A stretch of DNA of 64,000 bases from Pseudomonas sp. ML96 (GCF_000761545.1 NZ_JPMY01000036.1:90621-154620); one strand, 5' to 3'; shown: positions 42,475 to 52,368, numbered from the stretch's first letter. The notes: generated from the sequence alone by a model not told the origin. Made by a program: numbers and translations.

Positions 42475-43572
42475 TCAGAGAACCGCTTTCGGGTAGGAAC
42501 CCAGCACTTTCAGGGCGACGGCTTCGCCGTTGATCTTTTCCAGCACGTCTTTGATCAGCGGGTCTTTGTGGTGGCCGACGAAGTCGATGAAGAACACGTA
42601 GGTCCACTTGCCGCTGCGCGACGGGCGGGTCTCGATGCGGGTCAGGTCGATGCCGTTGGTATGGAACGGCACCAGCAGCTCGTGCAGAGCGCCCGGCTTG
42701 TTGCGCATGGAGACGATGACCGAGGTCTTGTCGTCGCCAGTCGGCGGTACTTCCTGGCTGCCGATGATGAGGAAGCGCGTGGAGTTGTCCGGGCGGTCCT
42801 CGATCTTTTCCTGCAGCTTGGTCAGGCCGTAGAGGTTAGCCGCCATATCGCCGGCGATCGCCGCCGAGTTCCACTCGCTCTTCACCCGTTTGGCCGCATC
42901 GGCGTTGCTGGAAACCGCCACGCGCTCGACGTTCGGATAGTGCGCATCCAACCACTTGCGGCACTGGGCCAGGGACTGGGCGTGGGAATAGATACGGGTG
43001 ATCTTGTCGGTCTTGGTGGTCTCGCCGACCAGCAGGTGGTGGTGGATGCGCAGCTCCACTTCGCCACAGATGACCATGTCGTGCTCGAGGAAGCTGTCCA
43101 GGGTGTGGTTGATCGCACCCTCGGTGGAGTTCTCCACCGGCACCACGCCGAAGTTGACCGCACCGGCGGCCACTTCGCGGAACACTTCGTCGATCGCGGC
43201 CATCGGCACGCTGATCACCGAGTGGCCGAAATGCTTCATCGCCGCGGCCTGGCTGAAGGTGCCTTCCGGGCCGAGATAGGCGACTTTGAGCGGCTGCTCC
43301 AGAGCCAGGCAGGAGGACATGATCTCGCGGAACAACCGCGCCATCTCCTCGTTGTCCAGCGGTCCCTTGTTCAGCTCCATGATGTGCTTGAGCACCCAGG
43401 CTTCACGCTCGGGACGATAGAACACCGGCTTCTCGCCTTCCGGCAGGGAAGCCATCTTCACCCGGGCCACGTCCTGGGCACAGCGCGCGCGCTCGCTGAT
43501 CAGCTCGAGGATCTTCTCGTCGAGGCTGTCGATGCGAACCCGCAGCGCCTTGAGCTGATCGACGTCGCTCAT
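42475..43572 (-). CDS. pheA: Chorismate mutase / prephenate dehydratase (P-protein)
   Basis: 365 residues in three domains. Chorismate mutase (about 1-90): LKALRVRIDSLDEKILELI. Prephenate dehydratase (about 95-275): YLGPEGTFSQAA, PVENSTEGAINHTLD and the NSTRFLIIG Thr-Arg-Phe motif. ACT regulatory domain (about 280-365): KPGALHELL and IETRPSR, the phenylalanine-sensing segment. Makes phenylpyruvate for phenylalanine; feedback inhibition by Phe is expected. Its start overlaps the serC stop by one base (TGATG). Confidence 0.97.
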   Translation of the reverse strand: MSDVDQLKALRVRIDSLDEKILELISERARCAQDVARVKMASLPEGEKPVFYRPEREAWVLKHIMELNKGPLDNEEMARLFREIMSSCLALEQPLKVAYLGPEGTFSQAAAMKHFGHSVISVPMAAIDEVFREVAAGAVNFGVVPVENSTEGAINHTLDSFLEHDMVICGEVELRIHHHLLVGETTKTDKITRIYSHAQSLAQCRKWLDAHYPNVERVAVSSNADAAKRVKSEWNSAAIAGDMAANLYGLTKLQEKIEDRPDNSTRFLIIGSQEVPPTGDDKTSVIVSMRNKPGALHELLVPFHTNGIDLTRIETRPSRSGKWTYVFFIDFVGHHKDPLIKDVLEKINGEAVALKVLGSYPKAVL

Positions 43573-44657
43573 CAGCCGTGCTCCTTCTCGAACTCGGCCA
43601 TGTAGGCCACCAGGGCCTCCACGGCGTCCAGACCGGTGGCGTTATAAATGGAGGCACGCATGCCGCCCACCGAGCGATGGCCCTTGAGGTTGAGCAGACC
43701 GCGCGCATCGGCACCGGCCAGGAATGCCTTGTCGAGCTTCTCGTCGGCCAGGCGGAACGGCACGTTCATCCACGAACGGGCGCTCGCCTGGATCGGGTTG
43801 CTGTAGAAGTCGCTGGCGTCGATGGCCTTGTACAACAGGTCCTTCTTGGCCTTGTTGCGCTGTTCCATCGCGGCGACACCGCCCTGCTCCTTCAGCCACT
43901 CGAAGACCAGGCCAGAGAGGTACCAGGAATAGGTCGCCGGGGTGTTGTACATGGAGCCGTTATCAGCGGCGATCTTGTAGTTGAGCATGGTCGGGCAGAC
44001 GCTGCGGGCGCGGCCCAGCAGGTCTTCGCGGATGATGGCGACAACCAGGCCGCTCGGGCCGATGTTCTTCTGCGCGCCGGCATAGATCAGGCCGAACTTG
44101 GAGACGTCGACTTCGCGGGAGAGGATGTCCGAAGACATATCCACCACCAGCGGGGTATCGCCCACCTGCGGAATCCAGTCGAACTGCAGGCCGCCGATGG
44201 TTTCGTTACTGGCGTAGTGCACGTAGGCGGCGTCTTTCGACAGCTGCCACTCGTTCTGCCCAGGGATGGCGAAGTAGTCGTAGCCCTTGGCGCTGGCGGC
44301 GACGTTGACGTTGCCGTAGCGACGCGCTTCCTCGATGGCCTTCTTCGACCAGATACCGGTCTCGATGTAGTCAGCGGTACCGTCTTCCGGCAGCAGGTTG
44401 AGCGGAATCTCGGCGAACTGCTGGCTGGCGCCGCCCTGCAGGAACAGCACCTTGTAGTCAGTCGGGATGGCCAGCAGGTCGCGCAGGTCCTGCTCGGCCT
44501 TCTCGGCGATGGCCACGTACTCGTCACTGCGGTGGCTCATCTCCATCACGGAGAGGCCACGGCCCTGCCAGTCGAGCATCTCGGCCTGGGCACGTTGCAG
44601 GACGGCGGTCGGCAGCGCGGCCGGGCCGGCGCAGAAGTTATGGGCGCGTTTGCTCAC
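43572..44657 (-). CDS. serC: Phosphoserine aminotransferase
   Basis: 361 residues. HNFCAGPAALPTAVL start, SVMEMSHRSDEY, LFLQGGASQQFAEIP, and IYAGAQKNIGPSG with the PLP Lys; the end VGGMRASIYNATGLDAV is typical. It converts 3-phosphohydroxypyruvate to phosphoserine and also serves pyridoxine synthesis. It lies 10 bp after gyrA and overlaps pheA, in a conserved Pseudomonas gyrA-serC-pheA run. Confidence 0.97.
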   Translation of the reverse strand: MSKRAHNFCAGPAALPTAVLQRAQAEMLDWQGRGLSVMEMSHRSDEYVAIAEKAEQDLRDLLAIPTDYKVLFLQGGASQQFAEIPLNLLPEDGTADYIETGIWSKKAIEEARRYGNVNVAASAKGYDYFAIPGQNEWQLSKDAAYVHYASNETIGGLQFDWIPQVGDTPLVVDMSSDILSREVDVSKFGLIYAGAQKNIGPSGLVVAIIREDLLGRARSVCPTMLNYKIAADNGSMYNTPATYSWYLSGLVFEWLKEQGGVAAMEQRNKAKKDLLYKAIDASDFYSNPIQASARSWMNVPFRLADEKLDKAFLAGADARGLLNLKGHRSVGGMRASIYNATGLDAVEALVAYMAEFEKEHG

Positions 44658-44667
44658 TTCGACTCTC

Positions 44668-47436
44668 TCACTCTTCGCTGTTGCCGGTCTCCGCGCCTTC
44701 TTCGGCCACGGTTACCGCTTCTTCGTTCTGCTCGCCGGCTTCGCCTTCCAGCGCTTCCGACTCATCTTCGTCACCGCCGGACGGCTCCTGCACACGCTCC
44801 AGGCCGACCAGGGTCTCGTCGTCAGCCAGCTTGATCAGGATCACGCCCTGGGTGTTACGGCCCGCACCGCGGACCTCATCGACACGAGTACGCACCAGAG
44901 TGCCCTGGTCGGAAATCAGCATGATTTCCTCGCCATCCAGTACCTGCACGGCGCCAACCAGCTTGCCGTTACGCTCGTTGATCACCATGGCGATCACGCC
45001 CTGGCCACCACGACCGCGACGCGGGTAGTCGGCCAGCGGAGTGCGCTTGCCGTAGCCGCGCTCGGAGGCGGAGAGGATCTGCGCGCCAGCTTCCGGGATC
45101 AGCATGGAGATGATGCGCTGCTCGTCGGCCAGGCGCATGCCGCGCACGCCGCGAGCGATACGGCTCATGGTGCGCACCTTGCTTTCCTTGAAGCGGATCA
45201 CCTTGCCGGCGTCGGAGAACATCATCACGTCCTTCGAGCCGTCGGTGATGGCGGCGGCAATCAGCGAGTCGCCCTCTTCCAGCTTCAGGGCGATCAGGCC
45301 GTTGGAGCGCGGCTTGGTGAACTGGATCAGCGGGGTCTTCTTCACCGTGCCGTATGCGGTCGCCATAAAGATGTAGGCGCCGGTCGGCTCGTCCTGGCTG
45401 AAGTCGGAGTCGTCGCCTTCTTCGGCTTCCTCCACTTCGACCACTTCAGCGACCTGCTCGGCAACCACGTCGTCGTCATCGTTCTCTTCGCCGGCGAAAC
45501 GGGCACGCACGGCTTCCAGGTCGATCTGCAGCATGGCGGTGATGCGTTCACCCTCGTCCAGCGGCAGCAGGTTGACCAGCGGACGACCACGCGCGGTACG
45601 CGAGGCTTCCGGAATCTCGAAGGTACGCAGCCAGTAGACCTTGCCCTTGCTGGAGAACAGCAGCAGGGTGGCGTGGCTGTTGGCGACCAACAGGTGCTCG
45701 ATGTAGTCCTCGTCCTTCACCCCGGTAGCCGACTTGCCTTTGCCGCCGCGACGCTGGGCCTGGTAGGCGGCCAGCGGCTGGGACTTGGCGTAGCCGCCGT
45801 GAGAGATGGTGACGACGCGCTCTTCCTCGGTGATCAGGTCGGCGATGGTCAGGTCCATCTGCGAGGCCATGATCTCGGTGCGACGCACATCGCCGAACTC
45901 GGCTTTAACTTTTTCCAGCTCCTCGCGGATGACTTCCATCAGGCGCTCGGGGCTGGTCAGGATGCGGATCAACTCGCCGATCTGAGTCAGGATCTCCTGG
46001 TACTCGGACAGCAGCTTCTCGTGTTCCAGACCGGTCAGGCGGTGCAGGCGCAGCTCGAGGATGGCCTGGGCCTGCTCGGGCGACAGGTAGTACTTGCCCT
46101 CACGCAGGCCGTACTGCGGGTCCAGGTCTTCCGGACGGCAGGAATCGGCACCGGCGCGCTCGACCATGGCTTCCACGGCAGTGGAGGCCCAGGCGGTGGC
46201 GATCAGGCGTTCCTTGGCTTCGGCCGGGGTCGGCGAGGTCTTGATCAGCTCGATCACCGGGTCGATGTTCGACAGGGCGACGGCCTGACCTTCGAGGATG
46301 TGGCCACGCTCGCGGGCCTTGCGCAGCTCGTAGACGGTCCGGCGAGTCACCACTTCGCGGCGGTGACGGACGAACACTTCGAGCATGTCTTTCAGGTTCA
46401 GCGTGCGCGGCTGGCCATCGACCAGGGCCACGACGTTGATACCGAACACGCTCTGCATCTGGGTCTGGGCGTAGAGGTTGTTCAGCACCACCTCACCGAC
46501 TTCGCCACGACGCAGCTCGATGACCACGCGCATACCGTCCTTGTCGGACTCGTCGCGCAGCTCGGTGATGCCTTCGATCTTCTTCTCTTTGACCAGCTCG
46601 GCGATCTTCTCGATCAGACGCGCCTTGTTCAGCTGGTACGGCAGCTCGGTGACGATGATCTGCTGGCGGCTGCCGCCCTTGTCCATGTCCTCGACGGTGG
46701 CGCGGGCACGCATGTAGATGCGGCCACGACCGGTGCGGTAGGCCTCGATGATGCCGGCACGACCGTTGATGATGCCCGCGGTCGGGAAGTCCGGACCGGG
46801 GATGAACTGCATCAGCTCGTCGACGGTCAGCTCGGGGTTGTCGATCAGCGCCAGGCAGCCGTCGATGACCTCGGTGAGGTTGTGCGGAGGAATGTTGGTC
46901 GCCATGCCCACGGCGATACCGCTGGAACCGTTGACCAGCAGGTTGGGGATCTTGGTCGGCATGACCGCCGGGATCTGCTCGGTGCCGTCGTAGTTGGGCA
47001 CCCAGTCGACGGTTTCCTTGTCCAGGTCGGCCAGCAGCTCGTGGGCCAGCTTGGCCATACGCACTTCGGTGTATCGCATGGCCGCGGCGTTGTCGCCGTC
47101 CACCGAACCGAAGTTGCCCTGGCCGTCGACCAGCATGTAGCGCAGCGAGAAGGGCTGGGCCATACGCACGATGGTGTCGTAGACAGCCGTGTCGCCGTGC
47201 GGGTGGTACTTACCGATCACGTCACCGACCACACGGGCGGACTTCTTGTACGCCTTGTTCCAGTCGTTGCCCAGTTCGCTCATGGCGTAGAGCACGCGGC
47301 GGTGCACCGGCTTCAGGCCGTCGCGCGCATCCGGCAGCGCACGCCCGACGATGACGCTCATGGCGTAGTCGAGGTAGGACTGTTTCAGCTCGTCTTCGAT
47401 ATTGACCGGGAGGATTTCTTTGGCCAGTTCGCCCAT
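44668..47436 (-). CDS. gyrA: DNA gyrase subunit A
   Basis: 922 residues. The breakage-reunion domain has the catalytic Tyr122 in AAMRYTE and the resistance-determining stretch HPHGDTAVYD with Thr83 and Asp87, the quinolone-susceptible forms. The C-terminal beta-pinwheel contains the GyrA-box QRRGGKGKS. A strongly acidic insertion lies at about 635-670 (ENDDDDVV, EVEEAEEGDD), and the last 40 residues are acidic, both consistent with Pseudomonas GyrA as I recall it. It introduces negative supercoils with GyrB. Confidence 0.98.
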   Translation of the reverse strand: MGELAKEILPVNIEDELKQSYLDYAMSVIVGRALPDARDGLKPVHRRVLYAMSELGNDWNKAYKKSARVVGDVIGKYHPHGDTAVYDTIVRMAQPFSLRYMLVDGQGNFGSVDGDNAAAMRYTEVRMAKLAHELLADLDKETVDWVPNYDGTEQIPAVMPTKIPNLLVNGSSGIAVGMATNIPPHNLTEVIDGCLALIDNPELTVDELMQFIPGPDFPTAGIINGRAGIIEAYRTGRGRIYMRARATVEDMDKGGSRQQIIVTELPYQLNKARLIEKIAELVKEKKIEGITELRDESDKDGMRVVIELRRGEVGEVVLNNLYAQTQMQSVFGINVVALVDGQPRTLNLKDMLEVFVRHRREVVTRRTVYELRKARERGHILEGQAVALSNIDPVIELIKTSPTPAEAKERLIATAWASTAVEAMVERAGADSCRPEDLDPQYGLREGKYYLSPEQAQAILELRLHRLTGLEHEKLLSEYQEILTQIGELIRILTSPERLMEVIREELEKVKAEFGDVRRTEIMASQMDLTIADLITEEERVVTISHGGYAKSQPLAAYQAQRRGGKGKSATGVKDEDYIEHLLVANSHATLLLFSSKGKVYWLRTFEIPEASRTARGRPLVNLLPLDEGERITAMLQIDLEAVRARFAGEENDDDDVVAEQVAEVVEVEEAEEGDDSDFSQDEPTGAYIFMATAYGTVKKTPLIQFTKPRSNGLIALKLEEGDSLIAAAITDGSKDVMMFSDAGKVIRFKESKVRTMSRIARGVRGMRLADEQRIISMLIPEAGAQILSASERGYGKRTPLADYPRRGRGGQGVIAMVINERNGKLVGAVQVLDGEEIMLISDQGTLVRTRVDEVRGAGRNTQGVILIKLADDETLVGLERVQEPSGGDEDESEALEGEAGEQNEEAVTVAEEGAETGNSEE

Positions 47437-47661
47437 GAGAAGCCTGGTTCCTTATTCTGGTGAAACCCCGTCGCACCCTTCCTGGGCAAGACCGGAGTCC
47501 GCCGTAGTCGCCCCTGCTTGGCGGCGACTCACGACAAATCAACGAGTTAAGTCGGTTATTGGCGCTATTGGAGTGGCCCGCATGGGGCCACCCGAGAACT
47601 GCCGGAGCTTACCACAGTCACCCGTGCAGACCTACCCCGCCAGGCAGCGCAGCGACAGCCC
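47437..47661 (-). other. Intergenic region upstream of gyrA
   Basis: 225 bp between mtnA and gyrA. Two GC hairpins are visible: GTGGCCC/GGGCCAC (47573-47591) and a GTCGCC/GGCGAC pair near 47500-47530. Neither has a T-run. The region should carry the gyrA promoter, but I find no -35/-10 pair I would defend. Confidence 0.35.
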
Positions 47662-48738
47662 TCAGTGCAGGCGCTTGCGACACATGAGTTGCGCCATTTT
47701 CGCCGCATCAGGCCGCTCGACTATGCCCTTTTCGGTGATGATCGCGTCGATCAGGTCGGCCGGCGTCACGTCGAATACCGGGTTGATCGCATGCACGTCG
47801 GCGGCGATGCGCTGACCGCCAACATCCAACAGCTCGCGGCCGTCACGCTCTTCGATCGGGATGTCCTCGCCATCTTCCAGGTTCATGTCGATGGTCGAAC
47901 TGGGCGCCACCACCATGAAGCGCACGCCGTGGTGCATGGCGTTGACCGCCAACTGGTAGGTGCCGATCTTGTTGGCCACATCACCATTGGCAGTGATGCG
48001 GTCGGCGCCGACGATGACCCAGGTGATGCCCTCGGTCTTCATCAGGTGCGCGGCAGCGGAATCGACATTCAGGCTGACCGGCACGCCCTCACCCGCCAGC
48101 TCCCAGGCGGTCAGGCGCGAGCCCTGCAGCCAGGGTCGGGTTTCATCGGCGTAGACCCGCTCGACCAGCCCAGCCAGATGCGCGGCGCGGATCACCCCCA
48201 GCGCGGTACCGAAGCCGCCGGTGGCCAGGGCGCCGGTATTGCAGTGGGTGAGCAGCTTCTGCGGGCCGTCCTGATGCTTGCGGATCAGCTCCATGCCCAG
48301 CTGAGCCATGGTCAGATTGGCTTCGCGGTCGCTATCGAAGATGCCGACTGCCTCGGCCTCCAGCAGGGCCAGGGTGTTTTCACCATCCCTCAGGCGCTGC
48401 AGGCGCTCGCGCATGCGATCCAGCGCCCAGAACAGATTGACCGCAGTCGGCCGCGAGTCGGCCAGCACCTTGAAGTCCTCCTCCAGCGCCGCCCGCCAGT
48501 CGCCGCCAACAGCCAGACGCGCCCGCGCGCCCAGCAGCACGCCGAAGGCCGCGGCAATACCGATGGCCGGCGCGCCGCGTACCACCATGCTGCGAATGGC
48601 CTCAGCCACCCCGGCAGCCGAATCGTAGGCCAGCCAGATTTCCTCGCGCGGCAGTACGCGCTGATCCAGCAGATATAACGTGCCTTCGCGCCACTCGATG
48701 GCTTTTACCTTCTCCGCCGCCAACAGTTTGTCGCGCAT
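47662..48738 (-). CDS. mtnA: Methylthioribose-1-phosphate isomerase
   Basis: 358 residues, eIF2B-like fold. VVRGAPAIGIAAAFG, LTHCNTGALATGG with the catalytic Cys, and VGADRITANGDVANKIGTY with the catalytic Asp. It converts 5-methylthioribose-1-phosphate to methylthioribulose-1-phosphate in methionine salvage. It diverges from the MTA deaminase gene across about 100 bp. In Pseudomonas the two act in one route: MTA is deaminated to methylthioinosine, phosphorolysed, then passed to MtnA. Start 48738 chosen over a 19-residue longer form that overlaps the divergent promoter. Confidence 0.96.
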   Translation of the reverse strand: MRDKLLAAEKVKAIEWREGTLYLLDQRVLPREEIWLAYDSAAGVAEAIRSMVVRGAPAIGIAAAFGVLLGARARLAVGGDWRAALEEDFKVLADSRPTAVNLFWALDRMRERLQRLRDGENTLALLEAEAVGIFDSDREANLTMAQLGMELIRKHQDGPQKLLTHCNTGALATGGFGTALGVIRAAHLAGLVERVYADETRPWLQGSRLTAWELAGEGVPVSLNVDSAAAHLMKTEGITWVIVGADRITANGDVANKIGTYQLAVNAMHHGVRFMVVAPSSTIDMNLEDGEDIPIEERDGRELLDVGGQRIAADVHAINPVFDVTPADLIDAIITEKGIVERPDAAKMAQLMCRKRLH

Positions 48739-48841
48739 GACATCCCCACCAGGTGAAACGAAAAGCCGCGGATTATAGCGAGCCGCCCTATACATGGCTC
48801 AGTTATACTGCCGCCACCTTTTTATTGCCCGGATAAATGCC

Positions 48842-50170
48842 ATGCCCGAACCGCGCCAGCCGCTCGATCTACTGCTCCTGCCCACTTGGCTGGTGCCGGT
48901 CGAGCCCGCAGGCGTGGTGCTCAGGGAGCATGGCCTGGGCATCCGCGACGGCCGCATCGCCCTGATCGCACCGCGCGCCGAGGCTCTGCGCCATCCAGCC
49001 GCGGAAGTGCGCGAGCTGCCGGACTGCCTGCTCACCCCCGGCCTGGTCAATGCCCACGGCCACGCCGCCATGACCCTGTTCCGCGGCCTGGCTGACGACC
49101 TGCCACTGATGAGCTGGCTGCAGGACCACATCTGGCCCGCCGAGGCCAAGTGGGTCGATGAGGAGTTCGTCCGTGACGGCACCGAGCTGGCCATCGCCGA
49201 GCAGCTCAAGGGCGGCATCAGCTGCTTCTCCGACATGTATTTCTTCCCAGAAGTGGCCAGCGAGCTGGTGCACAAGAGCGGCATCCGCGCGCAGCTGACC
49301 ATTCCCGTGCTGGACTTCGCCACCCCCGGCGCCCGCGACGCAGAGGAAGCACTGCGCAAGGGTCTGCGCCTGTTCGACGACCTCAAGCAGCACCCGCGTA
49401 TCAAGATCGCCTTCGGCCCCCACGCGCCCTATTCGGTCAGCGACGACAAGCTCGCCCAGGTATTGATGCTGGCCGAGGAGCTGGACGCCGGCATCCACAT
49501 GCACGTCCACGAGACCGCCTTCGAGGTACAGCAAAGCCTGGAACTGCACGGCATGCGCCCATTGCAGCGGCTAGCCAATCTCGGCCTGCTCGGCCCGCGC
49601 TTCCAGGCCGTGCACATGACCCAGATAGATGAGGCAGATATCGAGCTGCTGGTGGCCAGCAACAGCAGCGTGATCCACTGCCCCGAGTCCAACCTCAAGC
49701 TGGCCAGCGGCTTCTGCCCGGTGGAAAAGCTCTGGCAGGCCGGGGTCAACGTGGCGATCGGCACCGATGGCGCCGCCAGCAACAACGATCTGGACCTGCT
49801 CAGCGAAACGCGCACCGCCGCCCTGCTGGCAAAAGCCGTGGCCGGCAGTGCCACCGCCCTGAACGCCCACGCCGCGCTGCGCATGTCCACCCTCAACGGC
49901 GCCCGCGCCCTGGGCCTGGACGACTGCACCGGCTCGCTGGAACTGGGCAAGCTGGCCGACCTGGCCGCCTTCGACCTGTCCGGCCTGGCCCAGCAACCGG
50001 TCTACGACCCGGTGTCGCAACTGATCTACGCCGGCGGCCGCAGCTGCGTGAAGCACCTGTGGGTCGGCGGCAAACAGCTGCTCGACGACGGCCGCCTGAC
50101 GCGCCTGGACGAACAACGCATCGTCGCCAACGCGCGCACCTGGGGCGAGCGCATCGCCGCCAAGAACTGA
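48842..50170 (+). CDS. mtaD: 5-methylthioadenosine/S-adenosylhomocysteine deaminase family
   Basis: 442 residues, amidohydrolase. NAHGHAAMTLFRGLADDLP holds the His-x-His metal pair, HMHVHETAFE the third ligand, and GTDGAASNNDLDLLSE the Asp ligand region. The P. aeruginosa homologue in the same position (PA3170, from memory) deaminates methylthioadenosine to methylthioinosine. It starts a plus-strand run with ubiG, mupP and yciK. The ATG at 48842 follows a divergent promoter region shared with mtnA; an upstream in-frame ATG at 48794 is unlikely. Confidence 0.9.
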   Translation: MPEPRQPLDLLLLPTWLVPVEPAGVVLREHGLGIRDGRIALIAPRAEALRHPAAEVRELPDCLLTPGLVNAHGHAAMTLFRGLADDLPLMSWLQDHIWPAEAKWVDEEFVRDGTELAIAEQLKGGISCFSDMYFFPEVASELVHKSGIRAQLTIPVLDFATPGARDAEEALRKGLRLFDDLKQHPRIKIAFGPHAPYSVSDDKLAQVLMLAEELDAGIHMHVHETAFEVQQSLELHGMRPLQRLANLGLLGPRFQAVHMTQIDEADIELLVASNSSVIHCPESNLKLASGFCPVEKLWQAGVNVAIGTDGAASNNDLDLLSETRTAALLAKAVAGSATALNAHAALRMSTLNGARALGLDDCTGSLELGKLADLAAFDLSGLAQQPVYDPVSQLIYAGGRSCVKHLWVGGKQLLDDGRLTRLDEQRIVANARTWGERIAAKN

Positions 50171-50189
50171 ATTCGTTTTAGAGAGAAGC

Positions 50190-50891
50190 ATGATGAGCAA
50201 CGTCGACCACGCCGAAATCGCCAAATTCGAGGCCCTCGCCCACCGCTGGTGGGACCGCGAGAGCGAGTTCAAGCCGCTGCACGACATCAACCCGCTGCGG
50301 GTCAACTGGATCGACGAGCGCGTCGGCCTGGCCGGCAAGAAGGTGCTCGACGTCGGCTGCGGCGGCGGCATCCTCAGCGAGTCCATGGCTCAGCGCGGCG
50401 CCAATGTCACCGGCATCGACATGGGCGAGGCGCCGCTGGCCGTGGCCCAGCTGCACCAGCTGGAGTCCGGGGTCAACGTCGAGTACCGGCAGATCACCGC
50501 CGAAGCCCTGGCCGAGGAGATGCCCGGCCAGTTCGACGTGGTCACCTGCCTGGAGATGCTCGAGCACGTGCCTGATCCGTCCTCGGTGATCCGCGCCTGC
50601 TACAAGATGGTCAAGCCCGGCGGCCAGGTGTTCTTCTCCACCATCAACCGCAACCCCAAGGCCTACCTGTTCGCCATCGTCGGCGCCGAGTACCTGATGC
50701 GCCTGCTGCCGCGCGGCACCCACGACTTCAAGAAATTCATCCGCCCCTCCGAGCTGGGCGCCTGGAGCCGCGCCGCCGGCCTGACGGTCAAGGACATCAT
50801 CGGTCTGACCTACAACCCGCTGACCAAGCACTACAAGCTGGAAGCGGATGTGGACGTCAACTACATGATCCAGACCCTGCGCGAGGAGTAA
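50190..50891 (+). CDS. ubiG: Ubiquinone biosynthesis O-methyltransferase
   Basis: 233 residues. HRWWDRESEFKPLHDINPLR is the UbiG N-terminal signature; VLDVGCGGGILSE is motif I; FDVVTCLEMLEHVPDPSSV and KPGGQVFFSTINRN follow. It performs both O-methylations of the ubiquinone ring. An AGAGAAG site lies before ATGATG, and either Met could start. It precedes mupP by 5 bp, the usual Pseudomonas order. Confidence 0.97.
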   Translation: MMSNVDHAEIAKFEALAHRWWDRESEFKPLHDINPLRVNWIDERVGLAGKKVLDVGCGGGILSESMAQRGANVTGIDMGEAPLAVAQLHQLESGVNVEYRQITAEALAEEMPGQFDVVTCLEMLEHVPDPSSVIRACYKMVKPGGQVFFSTINRNPKAYLFAIVGAEYLMRLLPRGTHDFKKFIRPSELGAWSRAAGLTVKDIIGLTYNPLTKHYKLEADVDVNYMIQTLREE

Positions 50892-50896
50892 GGCGC

Positions 50897-51568
50897 ATGG
50901 CCCTGCGAGCAGTTCTCTTCGACATGGATGGCACCCTGCTGGACACCGCGCCGGACTTCGTCGCCGTGTGCCAGGCCATGCGCGCCGCGCGCGACCTGGC
51001 CCCAGTAGACGAGCAGCTGATCCGCGACGTGGTCTCCGGCGGTGCCCGCGCCATGGTCTCCGCCACCTTTGGCCTGGAAGTCGGCGCCGAGGGCTTCGAG
51101 GCCCTGCGCCTGGAATTCCTCGAACGCTACCAGCAGCACTGCGCGGTACTCAGCCGGCCGTTCGACGGCATGCTCGAGCTGCTCGGCGACATCGAGGCTT
51201 CGCGCCTGATCTGGGGCGTGGCCACCAACAAGCCGGTGATCTTCGCCGAGCCGATCATGCAGCAGCTGGCCCTGGCCGAACGTTCGGCCGTGCTGGTCTG
51301 CCCTGACCATGTCGAACGCAGCAAACCGGCGCCAGACATGCTCTTGCTGGCCTGCGCGAAGATCGGCATCGCTCCCGCCGACGTGCTGTTCGTCGGCGAC
51401 GACGCCCGCGACATCGAGGCTGGCCGCGCCGCCGGCTGCAAGACCGCCGCCGTCACCTACGGCTATATCCACCCCGACGACAATCCGCGCCACTGGGGCG
51501 CCGATGTGGTGGTGGACCATCCCCTGGAGCTGCGCGCCGTGCTCGACCGCGCCCTGTGCAGCTGCTGA
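50897..51568 (+). CDS. mupP: N-acetylmuramic acid 6-phosphate phosphatase
   Basis: 223 residues, HAD family. FDMDGTLLDTAPDF carries both catalytic Asp residues, VATNKP the motif II region, SKPAPDMLLLA motif III and FVGDDARDIEAGRAAG motif IV. In Pseudomonas MupP dephosphorylates MurNAc-6-P in the peptidoglycan recycling route that bypasses MurA. The name rests on position after ubiG and on family; a phosphoglycolate phosphatase annotation is the usual alternative. Confidence 0.88.
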   Translation: MALRAVLFDMDGTLLDTAPDFVAVCQAMRAARDLAPVDEQLIRDVVSGGARAMVSATFGLEVGAEGFEALRLEFLERYQQHCAVLSRPFDGMLELLGDIEASRLIWGVATNKPVIFAEPIMQQLALAERSAVLVCPDHVERSKPAPDMLLLACAKIGIAPADVLFVGDDARDIEAGRAAGCKTAAVTYGYIHPDDNPRHWGADVVVDHPLELRAVLDRALCSC

Positions 51569-51597
51569 CCCTTTCACGCAACAACGAGATTCTGCCC

Positions 51598-52338
51598 ATG
51601 TTCGACTACAGCGCCCGCCCAGACCTGCTCAAGGGTCGCGTGATCCTGGTCACCGGCGCCGGCCGCGGCATCGGTGCCGCCGCCGCCAAGACCTACGCTG
51701 CCCACGGGGCCACCGTGCTGCTGCTGGGCAAGACCGAGGCAAACCTCAACCAGGTCTATGACGAGATCGAAGCCGCTGGCCACCCGCAACCGGTGGTGAT
51801 CCCGTTCAACCTGGAAACCGCCCTGCCGCACCAGTACGACGAACTGGCCGCCACCGTGGAAGCCGAGTTCGGCCGCCTCGACGGCCTGCTGCACAACGCC
51901 GCCATCGTCGGCCCGCGTACGCCGCTGGAACAGCTGTCCGGCGACAACTTCATGCGCGTCATGCAGATCAACGTCAACGCCATGTTCATGCTGACCAGCA
52001 CCATGCTGCCGCTGCTCAAGCTGTCGGAAGACGCCTCGGTGCTCTTCACCTCCAGCAGCGTCGGCCGCAAGGGCCGCGCCTACTGGGGCGCCTACGGTGT
52101 GTCTAAGTTCGCCACCGAGGGCCTGATGCAGACCCTGGCCGACGAAGTCGAGGGCATCGCCAACGTACGCGCCAACAGCATCAACCCCGGCGCTACCCGC
52201 ACCGGCATGCGCGCCCAGGCCTACCCGGGCGAGAACCCGGCGAACAACCCGCAGCCCGAAGACATCATGCCGATCTACCTGTACCTGGCAGGCCCGGACA
52301 GCCAGGGCGTCAACGGTCAGGCCTTCGACGCGCAGTGA
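51598..52338 (+). CDS. yciK: YciK-like short-chain dehydrogenase
   Basis: 246 residues. VILVTGAGRGIGAAAAKTY is the Gly-x-x-x-Gly-x-Gly loop, LLHNAAIVGPRTP the NAG-like segment, FTSSSVGRKGRAYWGAYGVSKFATEGL the Ser and Tyr-x-x-x-Lys. The physiological substrate is not known. I chose the ATG at 51598 because the frame upstream overlaps mupP. It is a conserved neighbour of mupP in Pseudomonas. Confidence 0.9.
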   Translation: MFDYSARPDLLKGRVILVTGAGRGIGAAAAKTYAAHGATVLLLGKTEANLNQVYDEIEAAGHPQPVVIPFNLETALPHQYDELAATVEAEFGRLDGLLHNAAIVGPRTPLEQLSGDNFMRVMQINVNAMFMLTSTMLPLLKLSEDASVLFTSSSVGRKGRAYWGAYGVSKFATEGLMQTLADEVEGIANVRANSINPGATRTGMRAQAYPGENPANNPQPEDIMPIYLYLAGPDSQGVNGQAFDAQ

Positions 52339-52346
52339 AGCGAGGC

Positions 52347-52368
52347 GGCCGCCGGTTTTCCGGCGGCC
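52347..52368. terminator. GC hairpin after yciK, possible weak terminator
   Basis: GGCCGCCGG, TTTT loop, CCGGCGGCC: a 9-bp perfect stem 9 bp past the yciK stop, without a following T-run. It may stabilise or end the message. The rest of the 204-bp gap to the GGDEF gene is AT-rich around 52440-52490, with a short CACTTT/AAAGTG inverted repeat; the promoter is probably there. Confidence 0.45.

Noticed and set aside
44467..47463. 998-codon plus-strand open frame
   Set aside because: It is antisense to gyrA, whose product is complete with all motifs. Long antisense frames are expected in GC-rich genes with biased third positions; the translation has no recognisable domain.
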